Shown: in pieces, positions 21,980-33,946 of the stretch
Layout of the letters: every line of letters starts with the position of its first letter
Numbering within the stretch: the first letter of the stretch is position 1
NCBI GenBank assembly: GCA_028551475.1
Contig: CM052362.1
Coordinates: 1,620,166 to 1,684,165 of the forward strand
Length of the DNA stretch: 64,000 bases
Reading direction: 5' to 3'
Source: Casuarina equisetifolia
Taxonomy: Eukaryota; Streptophyta; Magnoliopsida; Fagales; Casuarinaceae
Notes under the pieces: generated by a model
What the model saw: only the letters and a program-made list of their open reading frames with translations
Database searches by the model: none
Told to the model about the DNA's origin: nothing
Made by a program: the position numbers and the translations under genes

Positions 21980-22470
21980 GTTGGAATGTTATTTTTATGT
22001 TTATGCTTTAATTTATGTTGATGACTTATTGTTGTTTGGATGTGGGAATGTTAATTCATTGTTTGGAGGATTTTGCAGCACTTATATGTTTATATTTTAA
22101 TTTTAGCATTGCTAGATATTTTTTTCAAGGCTTTCTAATCAAGAAAAGATTTTGATTTTGGAGCATACTTCATTCTCTAAGGGAACTCTCCTAATTAGGT
22201 ATCTCAATGTTCCTCTTATTATAAAAGGACTTATGCCAATTGTATGGTTTTGACTAAGAAAATCATGAGAAGAATTGATGGTTGAGGAATGATAGATCAA
22301 AGTTATACTGAAAGTTACAATTAGAAAAATTAGTTTTTACTTATATTTATACCATTTGGATGCAAATGTTCCTTGTCCAAAAGTAAACTATTTATGAGAT
22401 TAAGAAAAAGATCAAACACTTTCTATGGGTGGATAATTCAAAAAATTATAAAACTCACAAGGTTGTTTGC
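21980..22470 (+). mobile_element. LINE fragment, 5'-truncated, left part (interrupted)
   Basis: It is collinear with bases of about 40340-40856 of the LINE at 38414, from just before the FADD reverse-transcriptase active site through 'ggtgttcctcttattac' and 'ttttggatgcaaat' to 'ctcataaggttg'. In this copy the active-site block reads Y-V-D-D. Stops and frameshifts are present. The fragment breaks at 22470, where a gypsy element begins, and resumes at 29857. Confidence 0.85.
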
Positions 22471-23610
22471 TATTTGGTAAATTTTAAATGCAAGTGAACA
22501 TGTCAAACAAGTAATATAATAATAAGAAAAGTATTGTCCCATAAAGATTGATAAATATTACACTAATTAAGTACTAATAATGAAATTAAATCTAAGTAAG
22601 GAATGATCAATATGAGAAATATGTTAGAGTATCTGATTTCACCATAACTTCTAGATATAAATTTTCATAATTTATGCTTGCAATAATGATAATACCTATG
22701 TGATTGCGAAACTTCGTAATTTATTTACTATTCTATGTCTAGGTATAGTAAACCTACTTCATTTATTAATTTACTATATATTTGTGTGAATTGAAATAAA
22801 TAAAGTTTATTAGGATCTATGAACATTCATGGTTTATAATAAATCTTCCAATCATCTTATTACCAAAAGCTACACAAACAACATGGTATATATCTATCCA
22901 TATTTAATTCATAGTTATATATTATAAGAAACAACTAGATATAATCTCCTTTCAATCTCAAATATGCAAATCAAATCATTCAAGTGATGACCAATCACTT
23001 AAAAGCATTAAACATAATAATATAGAACTCACATAAATAAAATATCTTGCAATGTATAGAACTTATAAAATTCACATCATCATAGTTAGGCTATATCATC
23101 ACTTTAACAAAAGAAAATTAAAACATAATATAATAACAAATCAAAACAATGGTAGAAAGTAAGCAAAACATTTTAAACAAAGAAAAACAGAAAAGTTGTC
23201 AGCACATTGTCTTATCTTCAAGAATTCTTTGCAAAATTTTTGCAAATCAAACCAAAATTAAGAATTATATAAAGTAAAGGTAAGCTTTTGCACCTCTATT
23301 TCATTTTTTTCTTTTTGGTTTTCTCTTTGTCCCTTGGTTTTAGCGGCACCCCCTTTTCTCTCTTTTCTCCTTTCTTTTGTTTCTTTTTTTCTCTTATGTG
23401 GAGACCTACTTTTCTCTATCTCTTTTCCTTTTCCTTTGCTGCTATTATTGTCAAAATCCTTTAGTTTTCATTCTCTTGTCATCATATTATCAATTGTTAC
23501 ATAAATAAGGAAAACATGAATAAACGTAAGGAATCTAAATATTTTCTTACACATAATATTATTTGTTGACAAAAATACTCCAAATAACCCTATAAAAGTA
23601 AAGTTATCAT
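22471..23610 (-). repeat. 3' LTR of minus-strand Athila/Tat-like gypsy element
   Basis: On the minus strand it starts TGATAACTTTACTTTTATAG at 23610 and ends AATTTACCAAATA, a mutated form of TTTACCGAACA. It aligns throughout with the 5' LTR at 28613-29856 but lacks an internal block of about 95 bp near 22590. Left of 22471 the LINE target shows TTTGC, and right of 29856 TTTGT, an almost perfect 5-bp target duplication. Confidence 0.85.
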
Positions 23611-23933
23611 GACCGTTAAACTTAGCATTTTGTTTATCCTCGAGCAAAAGTACTAAACAACATATATTGACAACTAATCTCTTCATGAAATTCTTTGATA
23701 ATTGTTGAACTTGACAATTCAAAGAAAAAATAACTTTCATCCAAATATTGCAATTGGTTTATAAGGTAAGATGAATTCTTAACTATGTCAACCACATGTG
23801 TGTGTGTGAATTTGCATTTTTTCCTTAATCACATGCACTAAAAATAGATTCACATTAATATGCAATCTCTCAAAATCTTTAACCAAACCTTATAGGTTTG
23901 CTTTTCATTCCTCTCTCCATTAATGTAAACTAC
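23611..23933 (-). mobile_element. Polypurine-tract side of the minus-strand gypsy element
   Basis: Directly before the 3' LTR, the minus strand reads TTTGCTCGAGGATAAAC, then AAAATGCTAAGTTTAACGG. Athila/Tat elements typically have TGCTCGAGG followed by GCTAAGTTTGGGGG just before TGATAAC, so this is that region with an eroded polypurine tract. The leftward sequence is the element's untranslated 3' part and carries a short (GT)n run at about 23799-23806. Confidence 0.8.
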
Positions 23934-25161
23934 TGATAACTCTAATTTTATCGAGTTATTTTACCTATTTTTAGGTAATAAATAATGCAATGTTTATGAG
24001 AAAATATTTGAATTCCTTTTTATTTACTTAAATTTTCTTGTTTATGTAGCATAAAGAGGCATGGAGAAAAAGGACAAGCATGGAGAACTTGATGCTTATT
24101 ATATGGCAAAATATAGTCAGAATATCAAGATCAAGAAAATTAAGATGGGCTTAGGCTTTAAATGATTATTATTAGATTTTTTATTATTATTGGGTATTCT
24201 AAATAATTAGAAAGCCTAATCATATTAGGAGTTCAAAGCCTAATTAATATAAGAGTTCAAAACCCAATTGTCTTAGGTATCTAAAACCCACTTTTACTAG
24301 GATATGAGATAGGTCTAAACTCTAGACCATATTTAAGAGAAAAGAAGAGGCAAAAGAAGGGGAGGAGGAAATTTAACACAACTCAAGAGAGGGGCTATGA
24401 ATTCAAGGTTTTCATGAAGAGAAGACAAAAAAGGTGACAAACTTCTTGTTCTTTGATTCAAGATGCCATGTTTTATTCTTGTTATTGTTCCTCCTTAGTA
24501 TTTCATTATATTGTAGTTTACTTTTGTTAGAACTATGATATAACCTAATTATGATAGTATGAATTTTGTTTATGTGAAATTGCATATTACTATGTTTAAT
24601 GATTTTAAGTGATTAACTACTACTTAAACAATCTAATTTGCATGTTTGAGTCTAACAGGAGATGATATGTAGTTGCTTCTTATAATGCATAACCATAAAT
24701 TAAATATGGATAGATATATACCATATTGTTTGTATGGCTTTCGGTGTAAACTGGGAATGTTTATCGATCCTAATGCATTAGGTTTATTTCAATTCACATA
24801 TAAAGATATAGTGAACTAATGAACTAAGTAGGTTTGCTATACCTAGACATAAGATAGTAAAATAAACTAGGAAGTTTCACTATCACATAGATATTATCTT
24901 TCTTGCAAGCATAAATAATCAACATTAGTACCTAGTAGTTATGGTGAAATTGAATGCTCCAATATATTTCATGTTTAGTTTTCATAAAATTAATTAATTA
25001 ATCTATTGTCTATCATTTGGATTTGTTAGATAAATTTTAAAAGTTATTCATCGTTAGTAATTAGTTAGTCTAGTAATTACTAATTTTTATAAAACGATAT
25101 CTTTCTTATCATTATATTACTTGTTCAACATGTTCACTTGCAATTAGGATTTTACCGAACA
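23934..25161 (+). repeat. Solo LTR, copy D, nested in the gypsy element (opposite strand)
   Basis: It starts TGATAACTCTAATTTTATCG and ends GGATTTTACCGAACA, the best-preserved end of this LTR family in the window. It is flanked by ACTAC (23929-23933) and ATTAC (25162-25166), a 5-bp duplication with one mismatch. No primer-binding site or polypurine tract adjoins it, so it is a recombined solo LTR. It is 1228 bp long and lies in the interior of the minus-strand element. Confidence 0.82.
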
Positions 25162-26480
25162 ATTACTTATTCAACCGAGAATCAATAGAACTTTTATAAG
25201 CTTGTAATGTAAGGCTGGGCTAAGGGTAAGATGAAAGTCAATTAAGCTTAAATAACCTATAAACACATTACTTTTTAGGATCTCATCAAAACTTTACCCC
25301 TATCTACTTTTTTACTCCACGAAGATGATCTTTCTACCACCCGTTATTCTTATTCTTTCTTATCCAAGCATACTTTGCCATTAATAAAAGCCACAATCAT
25401 GTGTGTAACAATAAAGCAAATCAAAATTACTTAAGTATAACCACCTCAATCCTCTCCTACCAATGATATTTGATTACAATGCTTAAAGGTTTCTTTTTGA
25501 GAATTGTGAGACTTAAATCTAACAAACAATGATGGGATTATTCCATCCAAAAGTAAATGCTTTTTTTTTCTTTTTTTGCATTTACAAAAGCAACATGTTA
25601 TGCTACATACAATCATTGCAATAAACTTCTTCCTATACTACATCCTTCCCTTTGACTTCTCTTATGCTCAAATAAACTTATACACACTAGAAGTAAATAT
25701 GTTCATGGGCATGGGACAATAGGATAAATTGATGAAAAAGGCTAAAAGATATATATATATATATATATGCAAGTGTCATTCAACAAAATCAAAATAAGAA
25801 CAAGGCTCAGCGAGAAGATTGAGGGTAAGTATACAAGGTTGGCTTGAAAGTCTTAAATGACCCAAAGATGGCCTAAATCATTTTCTTAGTTAGATACAAC
25901 ATAGGATTTTGTTTCAAGAGAAAATCAAAAAAATTCTAAAATCTGGGTGAGATCCACACACACTTCACATGAATGTCATTTAATGATACACACAATTTCA
26001 AAAAATTGTAAACTTTTAGTGCTCAATAGATGAATCAACATAATAATAATCACATTCAACTCACACTACAATTGCAAGTTTGAACAAAATTTATATCTCC
26101 CTAAGAATTTTCAAGAATTCACAATACAGGATCAAATCATAACAATCATGGTCAAACACAAAAAAAAAAACTCACACAAAAACAAACTTCCAACACAATA
26201 ACTTCTAACATAAAACAAAAAATTTTAACATGACACAACACAACTTTTCCAGCACACTTCCAATATGCAACTAACATAACAAACTATCACAAAACATAAC
26301 CTCCAACACAACCCACAATAATAGCACACTTTTAACAATAACAACACCCCAAACTTGAATGAAGCATTGTCCTCAATGCAAAAAGAAAGAAAGCAATAGT
26401 AAAGAAAAAACAAAGAAACTCCCTTTATTGTAGGCTATGTTAATGTGGAGTTATGATAAACTTATAGTGATAGCCTTTTA
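25162..26480 (-). mobile_element. Non-coding interior of the minus-strand gypsy element
   Basis: This is AT-rich sequence without readable reverse transcriptase, RNase H or integrase on either strand. It has an (AT)n run at 25749-25768. Short minus-strand frames such as 26225-26413 are Cys/Tyr/Phe-rich low-complexity translations. I take it as the untranslated interior left after loss of pol. Confidence 0.5.
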
Positions 26481-28570
26481 GCAAAAAGAACCAACAAAAT
26501 GCTTAGGTTGCCACCTAAGAAGCACTTATTTTATAGTTTTCAACCGAACTATCTTTAACCTTACTACTTAAAGAGGATAGAATTCTAACATTTTAAGAGA
26601 CAACTTATGTTGTAAAACGGTTAAGCACTCTTTAGCTAACCTCACTTTCTCATACACTTTTAACTTCTTTTTGTTTCCCAATATTTCCTTAAAAAATTCT
26701 ACACAACTAGGCATTTGAATTGGAATATCTACAAAAGGAATGTTAATGCACAGTTTTATAAATGCATCAGTGAATTTTGAAAATTGATTATCTCTTTCAT
26801 GTTGCTAGAGTATCTAGGAAGATGGAGTTAGAGGCATATAAGGCTTAAGATTTTTTGCAACAAGGTTGCTCTTAGGTGCCTCCTTAGGTTGTATGCTAAC
26901 ATTCTTATATATTTCTATGAAAATTTTCCTGTCAGCATCATTTTCTCCCACTTGCTTGTTAGGATTATTGTTTGGGTGCTATCTTTAAGGCTTTTCTCCA
27001 TATTGCTAGGCAAAGGACCCTCCTCTTTCTTTGAGATCATGTTGATCAATTGACCAATTTGCGCCTCTAATCTTTTGATTGAAGCTTCTTGATTCTAAAA
27101 TCTCACTTCAATACTCTCCATAAAGTTCTATGTGGTGATGGCCAGGTTGGTAAGTATATCCTCCAAATTAGGCTTCATCTCTTTTGCTATGCTTAATATC
27201 GCTTCAGTACTCTTCACGAAGCACTTTGAGGTGGTGACCATCTTATTAATCATGCCCTCCAAGTTAGGCTTTGCCTTTGCTATATGTTTGAATGTTGGTG
27301 GCGGATTCATTTTATTTGGATTACTCCATGAAAAAGTTTGATGGTTGTACCATCCTAGATTATACATGTCAGAGTGAGGAACATTTTATGACTTGCTCAA
27401 AATCCCACCAAAATTAGCATGTTCATTATAGTGAGTAAAAAGGTTACATACTTGACATTCTGTGTTCGCATGTCCTCCACCACAAAATTCATATATTTTA
27501 TTCTGAGTTCTCACAATTAGAGTACTCAAGTTGTTTATCTTTTTATTAAGCACTTCCAATTGTGCGTATATTGTGGTGAAGATATTTACTTCATGGACTC
27601 CATTTTCTTGATGCATTGGTAGCTTTTTAGTATACCATTGATAGCTATTGAATGTTATCTCCTTTAGAAGGTCATAAGCCTTTTTTGGTATTTTTCTATG
27701 CAAGGCTCCTACCGCAGTTGCATCAACCATAAAACAGAGATTTGTACTAGACCCATAATAGAAAGTTTGTACTTGTAACCATATGGGTAATCCATAATGT
27801 GGACATCTTCTCAAAAGCTTCTTGAATCTTTCCCAAACTTCATATAATGATTCATTATCCATTTGCATAAATGTGGTAATATCGTTATGCATTTTGGCAA
27901 AGTTTGCAAGAGGAAAGAACTTACCAAGAAATTTCTAAGCCAAATCATCCCATGTAGTGATTGATCCTACAAGAAAAGAAGAAAGTCAATTTTTAGTGTT
28001 GTCTTTAAAAGAAAATGGAAATAGCCTTAACCTAATAGCATTATTCGTGACTCCATTATATTTGATCATGTCATATATTTCAAGGAAACCTTTAACGAAA
28101 ACATTTAGATCATCGTTTGGTAGCCCACTAAATTGCATAGAGTTTTAAAGTATTTGGATGAGTGTTGGCTTGATTTCAAAATTGTTCGCTTGAATTGCAA
28201 GCCTTTTGATGCTTGATGTGTCACCTTGAACTATTGTTGTAGCGTTTAGAAGTTTGTGTGGATCATCATTGTTTATCATTCTTCTATCTTCACTTCTTTG
28301 TTCTCTTAATTGCTTTCATTGCCTTTTGAGTGTGAATTTGATTTTTGGATCAAGATCAACAAGTTGTGCTCCTTGGCTATGAGTTATACACATCTACAAC
28401 ACCTTTGAATAGTAGTAACTAATTTTTTTTTTGCAATGAAAAAATAGCAATAATAAAGCAAAATAAAATAAAATAAAATAATTTTTTTTCAAACAATTTT
28501 TAAAAAAATGATTTTTTTGAAATAAAATAAAGGCTAAATTAAACTTGGAATTATTTGGTATTATTATTAA
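26480..28570 (-). pseudogene. Athila/Tat-like gypsy gag (with start of protease linker), broken
   Basis: Reading from right to left, the minus strand gives the conserved gag order: AIQANNFEIKPTLIQIL (about 28190-28140), FSGLPNDDLNVF, then IRLRLFPFSLKD (about 28040-28000). Next is an open 168-codon stretch (27892-27386) with NDITTFMQMDNESLYEVWER, FKKLLRRCPHYGLP and QVQTFYYGS, and then a Cys-rich EFCGGGHANTECQ knuckle. A frame at 27367-27128 continues with YNLGWYNHQTFSWSNPN, and about 27030 gives KKEEGPLPSNMEKSLK, the usual gag/protease linker. Several frameshifts and stops separate these pieces. Gag would form the virus-like particle of an active relative. No pol follows, so this copy could only have been mobilised in trans. 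Confidence 0.85.
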
Positions 28571-28586
28571 TCATTAGTAAACAACC

Positions 28587-28606
28587 AATCCCCAGAAATA
28601 GTGCCA
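28587..28606 (-). other. Gypsy primer-binding site
   Basis: The minus strand reads TGGCACTATTTCTGGGGATT a few bases inside the LTR end. It matches the layout of the Athila/Tat binding site (TGGCGCCGTTGCCGGGGA) with several substitutions. Its position next to the ACA-ending LTR at 28613 fixes the element as minus strand. Confidence 0.75.
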
Positions 28607-28612
28607 AAAACT

Positions 28613-29856
28613 TGTTCAGTAAATTTTAAATGCAAGTGAATATGTCAAACAAGTAATATAATAATAAGAAAAATATTGACCCATAGAGATTGGTGAATAC
28701 TAGACTAATTAAGTATTAATAATGAATTAATTCTAAAATTTATCTAGCAAATCAAAACAAGGTTGATGTTGAATTAAAATTAAAGATTTTCAAACAAAAT
28801 TTCAAGACTAGATGAAATTAAATCTAAATAAGGAATGATCAATATGATAAATATGTTAGAGCATTTGATTTCACCATAGCTTCTAGATATGAATCTTCAT
28901 AGTTTATGCTTGTGAGAATGATAATATCTATGTGATGATGGAACTTCCTAATTTATTTACTATTCTATGTCTAGGTATAGTAAACTTACTCCATTTATTA
29001 ATTCACCATATCTTTATATGAATTGAAATAAATAAAGTGCATTAAGATCTATAAACATTCCTAATTTACAATAAATCTTTCGATCATCTTATCACCAAAA
29101 GTCATACAAAAACATAATATATGTTTATCCATATTTAATTCATGGTTATATATTATAAGAATCAACTATATATAATCACCTTTCAGTCTCAAATATGCAA
29201 ATCAAATCATTCAAGTGGTGGTCAATTACTTAAAAGTATTAAGCATAATAATATATAACTCACATAAATAAAATATCTTGTAAAGTATAGAACTTATAAA
29301 ATTCACATCATCATAGTTAGGCTATATTATTGCTTTGACAAAAGAAAATTAAATATAATGTAATAACAAATAAAAAAAATGATAAAAATTAAGCAAAACA
29401 TTTTAAATAAAAAGAAAAATAGGAAAGTTTTCACCACACTATCTTCTCTTGAATAATTCTTTACAAAATTTTTACAAATTAAACCAAAATTAAGAATTGC
29501 ATGAAGTAGAGGTAAGCTTTCATATCTTTATCTCCCTTTTTTTTTTTTGGTTTGGTTTTCACTTTTCCCTTGGTTCCAATGGCACCCACTTTTCTCTCTT
29601 TTCTCCTTTCTTTTGTTTCTTTTTTTTTTTCTCTTGTGCGGCACCTTACTTTTCTCTTTCTCTCTTTTCTCCTTTCTTTTACTTCCATTATTGCCAAAAT
29701 CCCTTAGTTTTCCTTCTCTTGTCATCATATTATCATTTGTTACATAAATAAGGAAAACATGAATAAATGTAAGGAAATCTAAATATTTTGTTACACATAA
29801 TGTAAGGAAAACATGACTAAAATACTCAAGATGACTTTATAAAAATTGAGTTATCA
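28613..29856 (-). repeat. 5' LTR of minus-strand Athila/Tat-like gypsy element
   Basis: On the minus strand it starts TGATAACTCAATTTTTAT at 29856 and ends TTTACTGAACA. It aligns with the 3' LTR at 22471-23610, including the pyrimidine-rich block (29528-29700) that gives long but meaningless Phe/Ser or Lys/Arg frames on the two strands. By eye roughly one position in seven differs between the two LTRs, implying an old insertion. Confidence 0.87.
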
Positions 29857-30754
29857 TTTGTTCACCTAAAAAGGAAGGACTTGAGCTACTAAATCTTAAA
29901 GTGTAGAATAAGGTTTTGTTAAGGAGGTCACTTTGATGAATCTTATAAATTATCTAAGCTCATCCTTATGGAGTATATGAATTTATAGTACCAAATGTAG
30001 GAGAATTTCAATTATGCATCTTAATATCAAAGGAAATATGGCATGGAGTTAGAGAGGTCTTCTTAAGTTACAATAAACTATCTTATCTTCACTTTCCAAA
30101 CCTTCTTATTGCTATAAAGAGACATAAAGAATTACACTAAGAATGGCATAACTTGATATGGTCAAATGGAATTAACAAGCATAACTTTATTAGATAGCTC
30201 ATATGTATGTATAGATTTTCTACAATAGAAGTGGTATCTTGATGGCTTCTCTCAATTGACTTATATTATAATTTCTATGATTCTTAATTGAAAAATAGGT
30301 CATACTTGTTTTTTGAATGTATTTGAATTGAGAAAATTTAGCAAAGTATTCTTGCGCAACAAGATATTCATAAGAATATCAATGATTGAAATTTTGAATT
30401 GTAATTAAAGTTACGAAAGGAAAATTTTAGTTACGAAACTTCTTAAACTTTCTTTCTTATCTTGCATGTACTGCATACAGTTTGAATAAAATCATAGATG
30501 TTTTCAAAATAAGAATGTTGAAGTACCAATTTTATTAGCCAAAATCATGAAAGTAATATGTGGAAGAGCATCTTTATTTAGGAATATTAAATATTCTCAG
30601 GTAAATGCTTTATTGTATCACAATTGGAGGATTCCAAATTTGATTTCCTCTTACATGAATTATAATGTTGGGGTATGTTCTTAAGTTTTTGTACTCTTTT
30701 ATTTTTTAATGAAGAAACTCATATATTCATTAAAAAAATATAAATAAATAAAAA
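29857..30754 (+). mobile_element. LINE fragment, right part with 3' end and A-rich tail
   Basis: It resumes the LINE interrupted at 22470: the first bases TTTGTTCACC..AAAAAGGAAGGACTTGAG match 40868 onward of the LINE at 38414. Collinearity continues through 'atatggcatggagtt' to the end 'ggggtatg..cttaag', 'actcatatattcat' and an A-rich tail. In place of reading frames there are many stops. The tail ends near 30754. Confidence 0.87.
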
Positions 30755-31545
30755 CTGTGATATCTTACTTTTTTAACTTTTTAATTCTAAAACTTGACTT
30801 ATGACTATTTCAATTTAATAGATTGGTCTATTACGTCCACTAACAAATGGTTATGGTGTTTCAACGTTTAGAAAAGAAAATAATTAAAAAACAAAACAAG
30901 TACAGGAGAAAAAAACTGATCGGGTCCGCCATTGCCCGATGAAGCCATGGACGCGTAGGAAGATAGGGACGATGGGAAGAATTATAAAGCACCTTTAAAG
31001 TGAGGAGGAATGTAACTTGGTGTACGAACACAAGTTGCGTTGCCAGTATCTATATTTTTAACCAACAAATATATATTTTGTTACTACATATCATAATCTA
31101 TTATACCTTAAAAGTGACTATAATTAGTAGTGAAATTTTTTTAAAGCATATTTATAACTTAAAGACTTACACTAAATAAAGTGTATTAGAAAGATTACAA
31201 ATTACAAATATTTAAAAATGAAAGGCAATTACATGACATATTTCAGGAGGCACCGGGGTGGTTTTTTAGTCCCTTACGTGACATATCAGTGGAAGCGGGT
31301 TACCATGAGCGACAAGGGATCATTTTATCTTTTTACGTCATATAAATTAAATACTCCTTGATTTTTTTTCCATAGGGTATTCTTTTAAAATCAAAATTTA
31401 AAGGTTAAATCAAAATTTAAATTTTTTAAGTTAAATCAAGATGAAATTCTAATGTTTGCTTTTAATTATTTTAACTTTGAAGCCGAAGCTTAATTCTTGA
31501 TCCCGCTGCGAAAGAAAAAAAAAATAAAGAGAATAAAAATCTCAA
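30755..31545. other. Unassigned intergenic DNA
   Basis: AT-rich sequence after the LINE tail. Two slightly G+C-richer patches (30920-31050 and 31240-31320) carry no ORF or motif I recognise. The tandem array does not resume on this side, so the LINE lies at an array edge or deleted part of it. Confidence 0.3.
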
Positions 31546-31990
31546 AAAATGAGGGTAGTCAATTACAATAGACATAAGGGAACTTGTTGGATAGGGAATT
31601 AGTGGGAGTAGGCTTGGAGGGAGGGATATGGTTCATTTAGTCATATAATAAAGCTGGAATCGAAGTGGAACTTTTTTGAGGCTTGAGCAAAACAAGACAC
31701 TCTATGACTGTTTGTATAATGTGTTCATTCACTCTTTCACCTTCTTAATTTTAATCTATATGTCCCCTAACAGAGAAGAAGGAACAGGAATCCCCACTTT
31801 CTACTCTCTCAATTTCGGACTTTGCTTCACTCCAACTGAGTTCTCCAATCTCTTTAATCCATATCTCTTTAATGCTTGGAGAATCAATAAGTTGTCAAAA
31901 GCAATGGTTTATGGCACTCTCCTTTTTCTACAAAATTGGGCTCGTAACATATGATCAATATTACATGGTAATCAATTGACCTGGGGACTC
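31546..31990 (+). repeat. Diverged copy of the 12.7-13.9 kb repeat, upstream of the ankyrin gene
   Basis: The order 'tcaattacaatag', 'ttagtgggagtaggcttggaggg.gggatat', 'tcatttagtca', 'agtggaacttttttgaggcttgagcaaaacaagaca', then 'tctccaatctctttaat' matches pieces at 12680-12790 and 13640-13870. It shows that sequences upstream of the two host genes in this window are related. A 92-codon frame at 31676-31954 is not supported by any motif. Confidence 0.55.
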
Positions 31991-32563
31991 CATCTAGCAA
32001 TTGGATTCTTTAGGTTCGTGGGAGGAAACTTGATAGACATACTGATTTGGAAAAACTAAATAAATAAATGAAAAAGTAGCTTAATAAATATCTTTACTGG
32101 AGCCACTTCCTATCTTTTTCTATTTAAATCTTTAATTTGTAGTATCTACATTATATAAGGTTCTCTAGGTATTCATCCATCCTTAAAATTTATATGTTCT
32201 TTTTTTTTTTTTAACAACAATAACTTTTTAGGTGGGAAATGTGCTCGCACACACCAATTCTAAACTGTCATCACGAATAAAATTTTTCTAATATAGAATT
32301 TTAATCTAATTTACGCTGTCGTTTCCGGAGCCAAGTTTTGAAAAATGTCAGGAACCAACTAATAAGAGTAGGTGCTCTTTGTCTCTGGTCCACAGTTGGT
32401 CATATGGATGCATTTGTTATATAACAATTCAATCTGCATTCTTAAAATGGATCAAGGACGACCTAGAAAGAAGTGAGAGAGACAGGAAAAAAAAAAAGAA
32501 AAAAGCGAGAGAAAAACTTGCTGAGCGAGCCAGCACTCTTCCATGCATCCATGATAGGTCGTG
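31991..32563. other. Upstream region of the ankyrin-PGG gene
   Basis: AT-rich sequence with homopolymer runs (T's near 32199-32211, A's near 32489-32498). It holds no ORF of note. The last 100 bp become G+C-richer towards the TATA box at 32564. Confidence 0.35.
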
Positions 32564-32573
32564 TATATAAATA
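32564..32573 (+). promoter_or_regulatory. TATA box of the ankyrin-PGG gene
   Basis: TATATAAATA is a full match to the plant TATA consensus. It lies 157 bp before an ATG at 32721, which is followed by a strong donor (ATGACTAAA|GTAAGT). Transcription would begin near 32600. This places a short first exon before the duplicated N-terminal exon modules. Confidence 0.6.
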
Positions 32574-33070
32574 AAGCACCAGACCTGCGATCCGAAACAA
32601 AGAAATAGAGGAAAGGCGGTAAAATAGGCGGCCGCTCAAAAGATTCCAAGGCTGGCTTTGTAAGGGCTAGTAAGTGGAGTAAAGTATCTGTAATCAATTT
32701 GTACGGTTGTTCTTGTGATCATGACTAAAGTAAGTTTCTCTTTCTCATTAGGATGATTATTTTATTTCAGGTTTCGGAAAGCAGTTTTATTTTATGTGTC
32801 AATACTAATCAGCCTCTTACCACGACTGCTAAAGATTCTCACCGCTCACCCGTGGAGGCACTTCTCTGACAAAGACCATTGAACAAGCGTCGTAGTTCTT
32901 TCTCTACTGGACCTTGTAGATAGTAGGTTGTTTGTTGTTCCTTTGAAAGATTATATGTGGATAAATAGCGTTGATTGACGAACTACATTCTTTCGTCTTA
33001 TGAAGCTAAGAATATACGGCGCGGTTCAAACCATTTTTCGTGTTTTCTCCTTCAATTTGGATGTCACAGC

Positions 33071-33946
33071 AAGAATCTGTGAGATAGATGTAAAGGGACA
33101 GAGACTAAGACGAACTTAAGTGCTCAAGATAAGCTTTTTCATGTCTTTTAAAAACATATATGGTCGAAAGTTATTCTAATCCATTCTCTAGGTTAAAAAA
33201 AATAAAAAATAAAAAATTCCAAGGACAGAAACTGGTTTGGAGAAGAATAACGCTGACATACATTAAGAAATTGATTCGGATACAAATACATTGCAAGAAT
33301 TTGTTAGGTTGGATATAATGGCAGAGATATCAAATGAAATTGATGTAAGTGCTTATGATAAACATTTTCATGCCTTTTAGACTTATGTTTGGTGAGAAGA
33401 TTTGGCAATACCTTTCAAACTAATCATGTCTTCTGGTAATGTGTATGGTCAGAAGATTCCCTAATACATTTTCTATGTCAAAAATTTTTTAGAAATAGTG
33501 ACTGGTTTGATGCAAATCAATAGTGACATACATCAAGAAGTTGATTTGGGTACACGCACATTACAAGAATCTGTGGGAATAGATATAATGGGAGAGATAC
33601 CGAAGGACATTGAAATCGGTAAGTATTTAAGACAATCCTTTTCATGTGTTTTAGAAATACGTATGATGAGAAGATTCGTAAATACATTTTATGCATCAAA
33701 CAAAATAATATCTTCTGGGCAGAGACTAGTTTGGACGAGAGTAACACTGACACATATCAAGCAATTTCTTCATGCACAGGTACATCTCGAATATCTGTGG
33801 GGACAGGTACACCGCCAGTGGTATCAAATGGAACCGATGCGTGTAAGTGTGTAAGATAAGTACTTTTATGTTTTTTAAGAAATACGTATGGTAAGAAGAT
33901 CCCCTAATAACTTTGTGCACCAATCCTAATACCTTTTTATGTCGAG
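33071..33946 (+). repeat. Four serial copies of an exon-plus-intron module in the ankyrin gene
   Basis: Modules begin near 33071, 33226, 33493 and 33723. Each has a coding-like part with ETGL..NNADIH.E (second), VTGLMQINSDIHQE (third) or ETSLDESNTDTYQ (fourth). Each then has GTAAGT and an intron containing 'ttcatg.cttttagaaatacgtatg.t.agaagatt..taata'. The first two carry in-frame stops and look like dead exons. The last two are open and have matching splice phases; their introns are both 104 bp. Confidence 0.75.

Noticed and set aside
25749-25768. (AT)n tract as a promoter
   Set aside because: A simple microsatellite in the non-coding interior of a gypsy element with no gene start nearby.
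29479-29751. Overlapping Lys/Arg-rich (minus) and Phe/Ser-rich (plus) frames
   Set aside because: They translate a pyrimidine-rich block inside the gypsy LTR; the partner LTR at 22471 has the same block with different stops.
32721-32729. Certain start codon of the ankyrin gene at 32721 (M-T-K then donor)
   Set aside because: The donor is good, but phase 0 does not join in frame to the open module at 33493 (it would give a stop), and the first two modules contain stops. I kept 33510 as a working start and noted this as an alternative.
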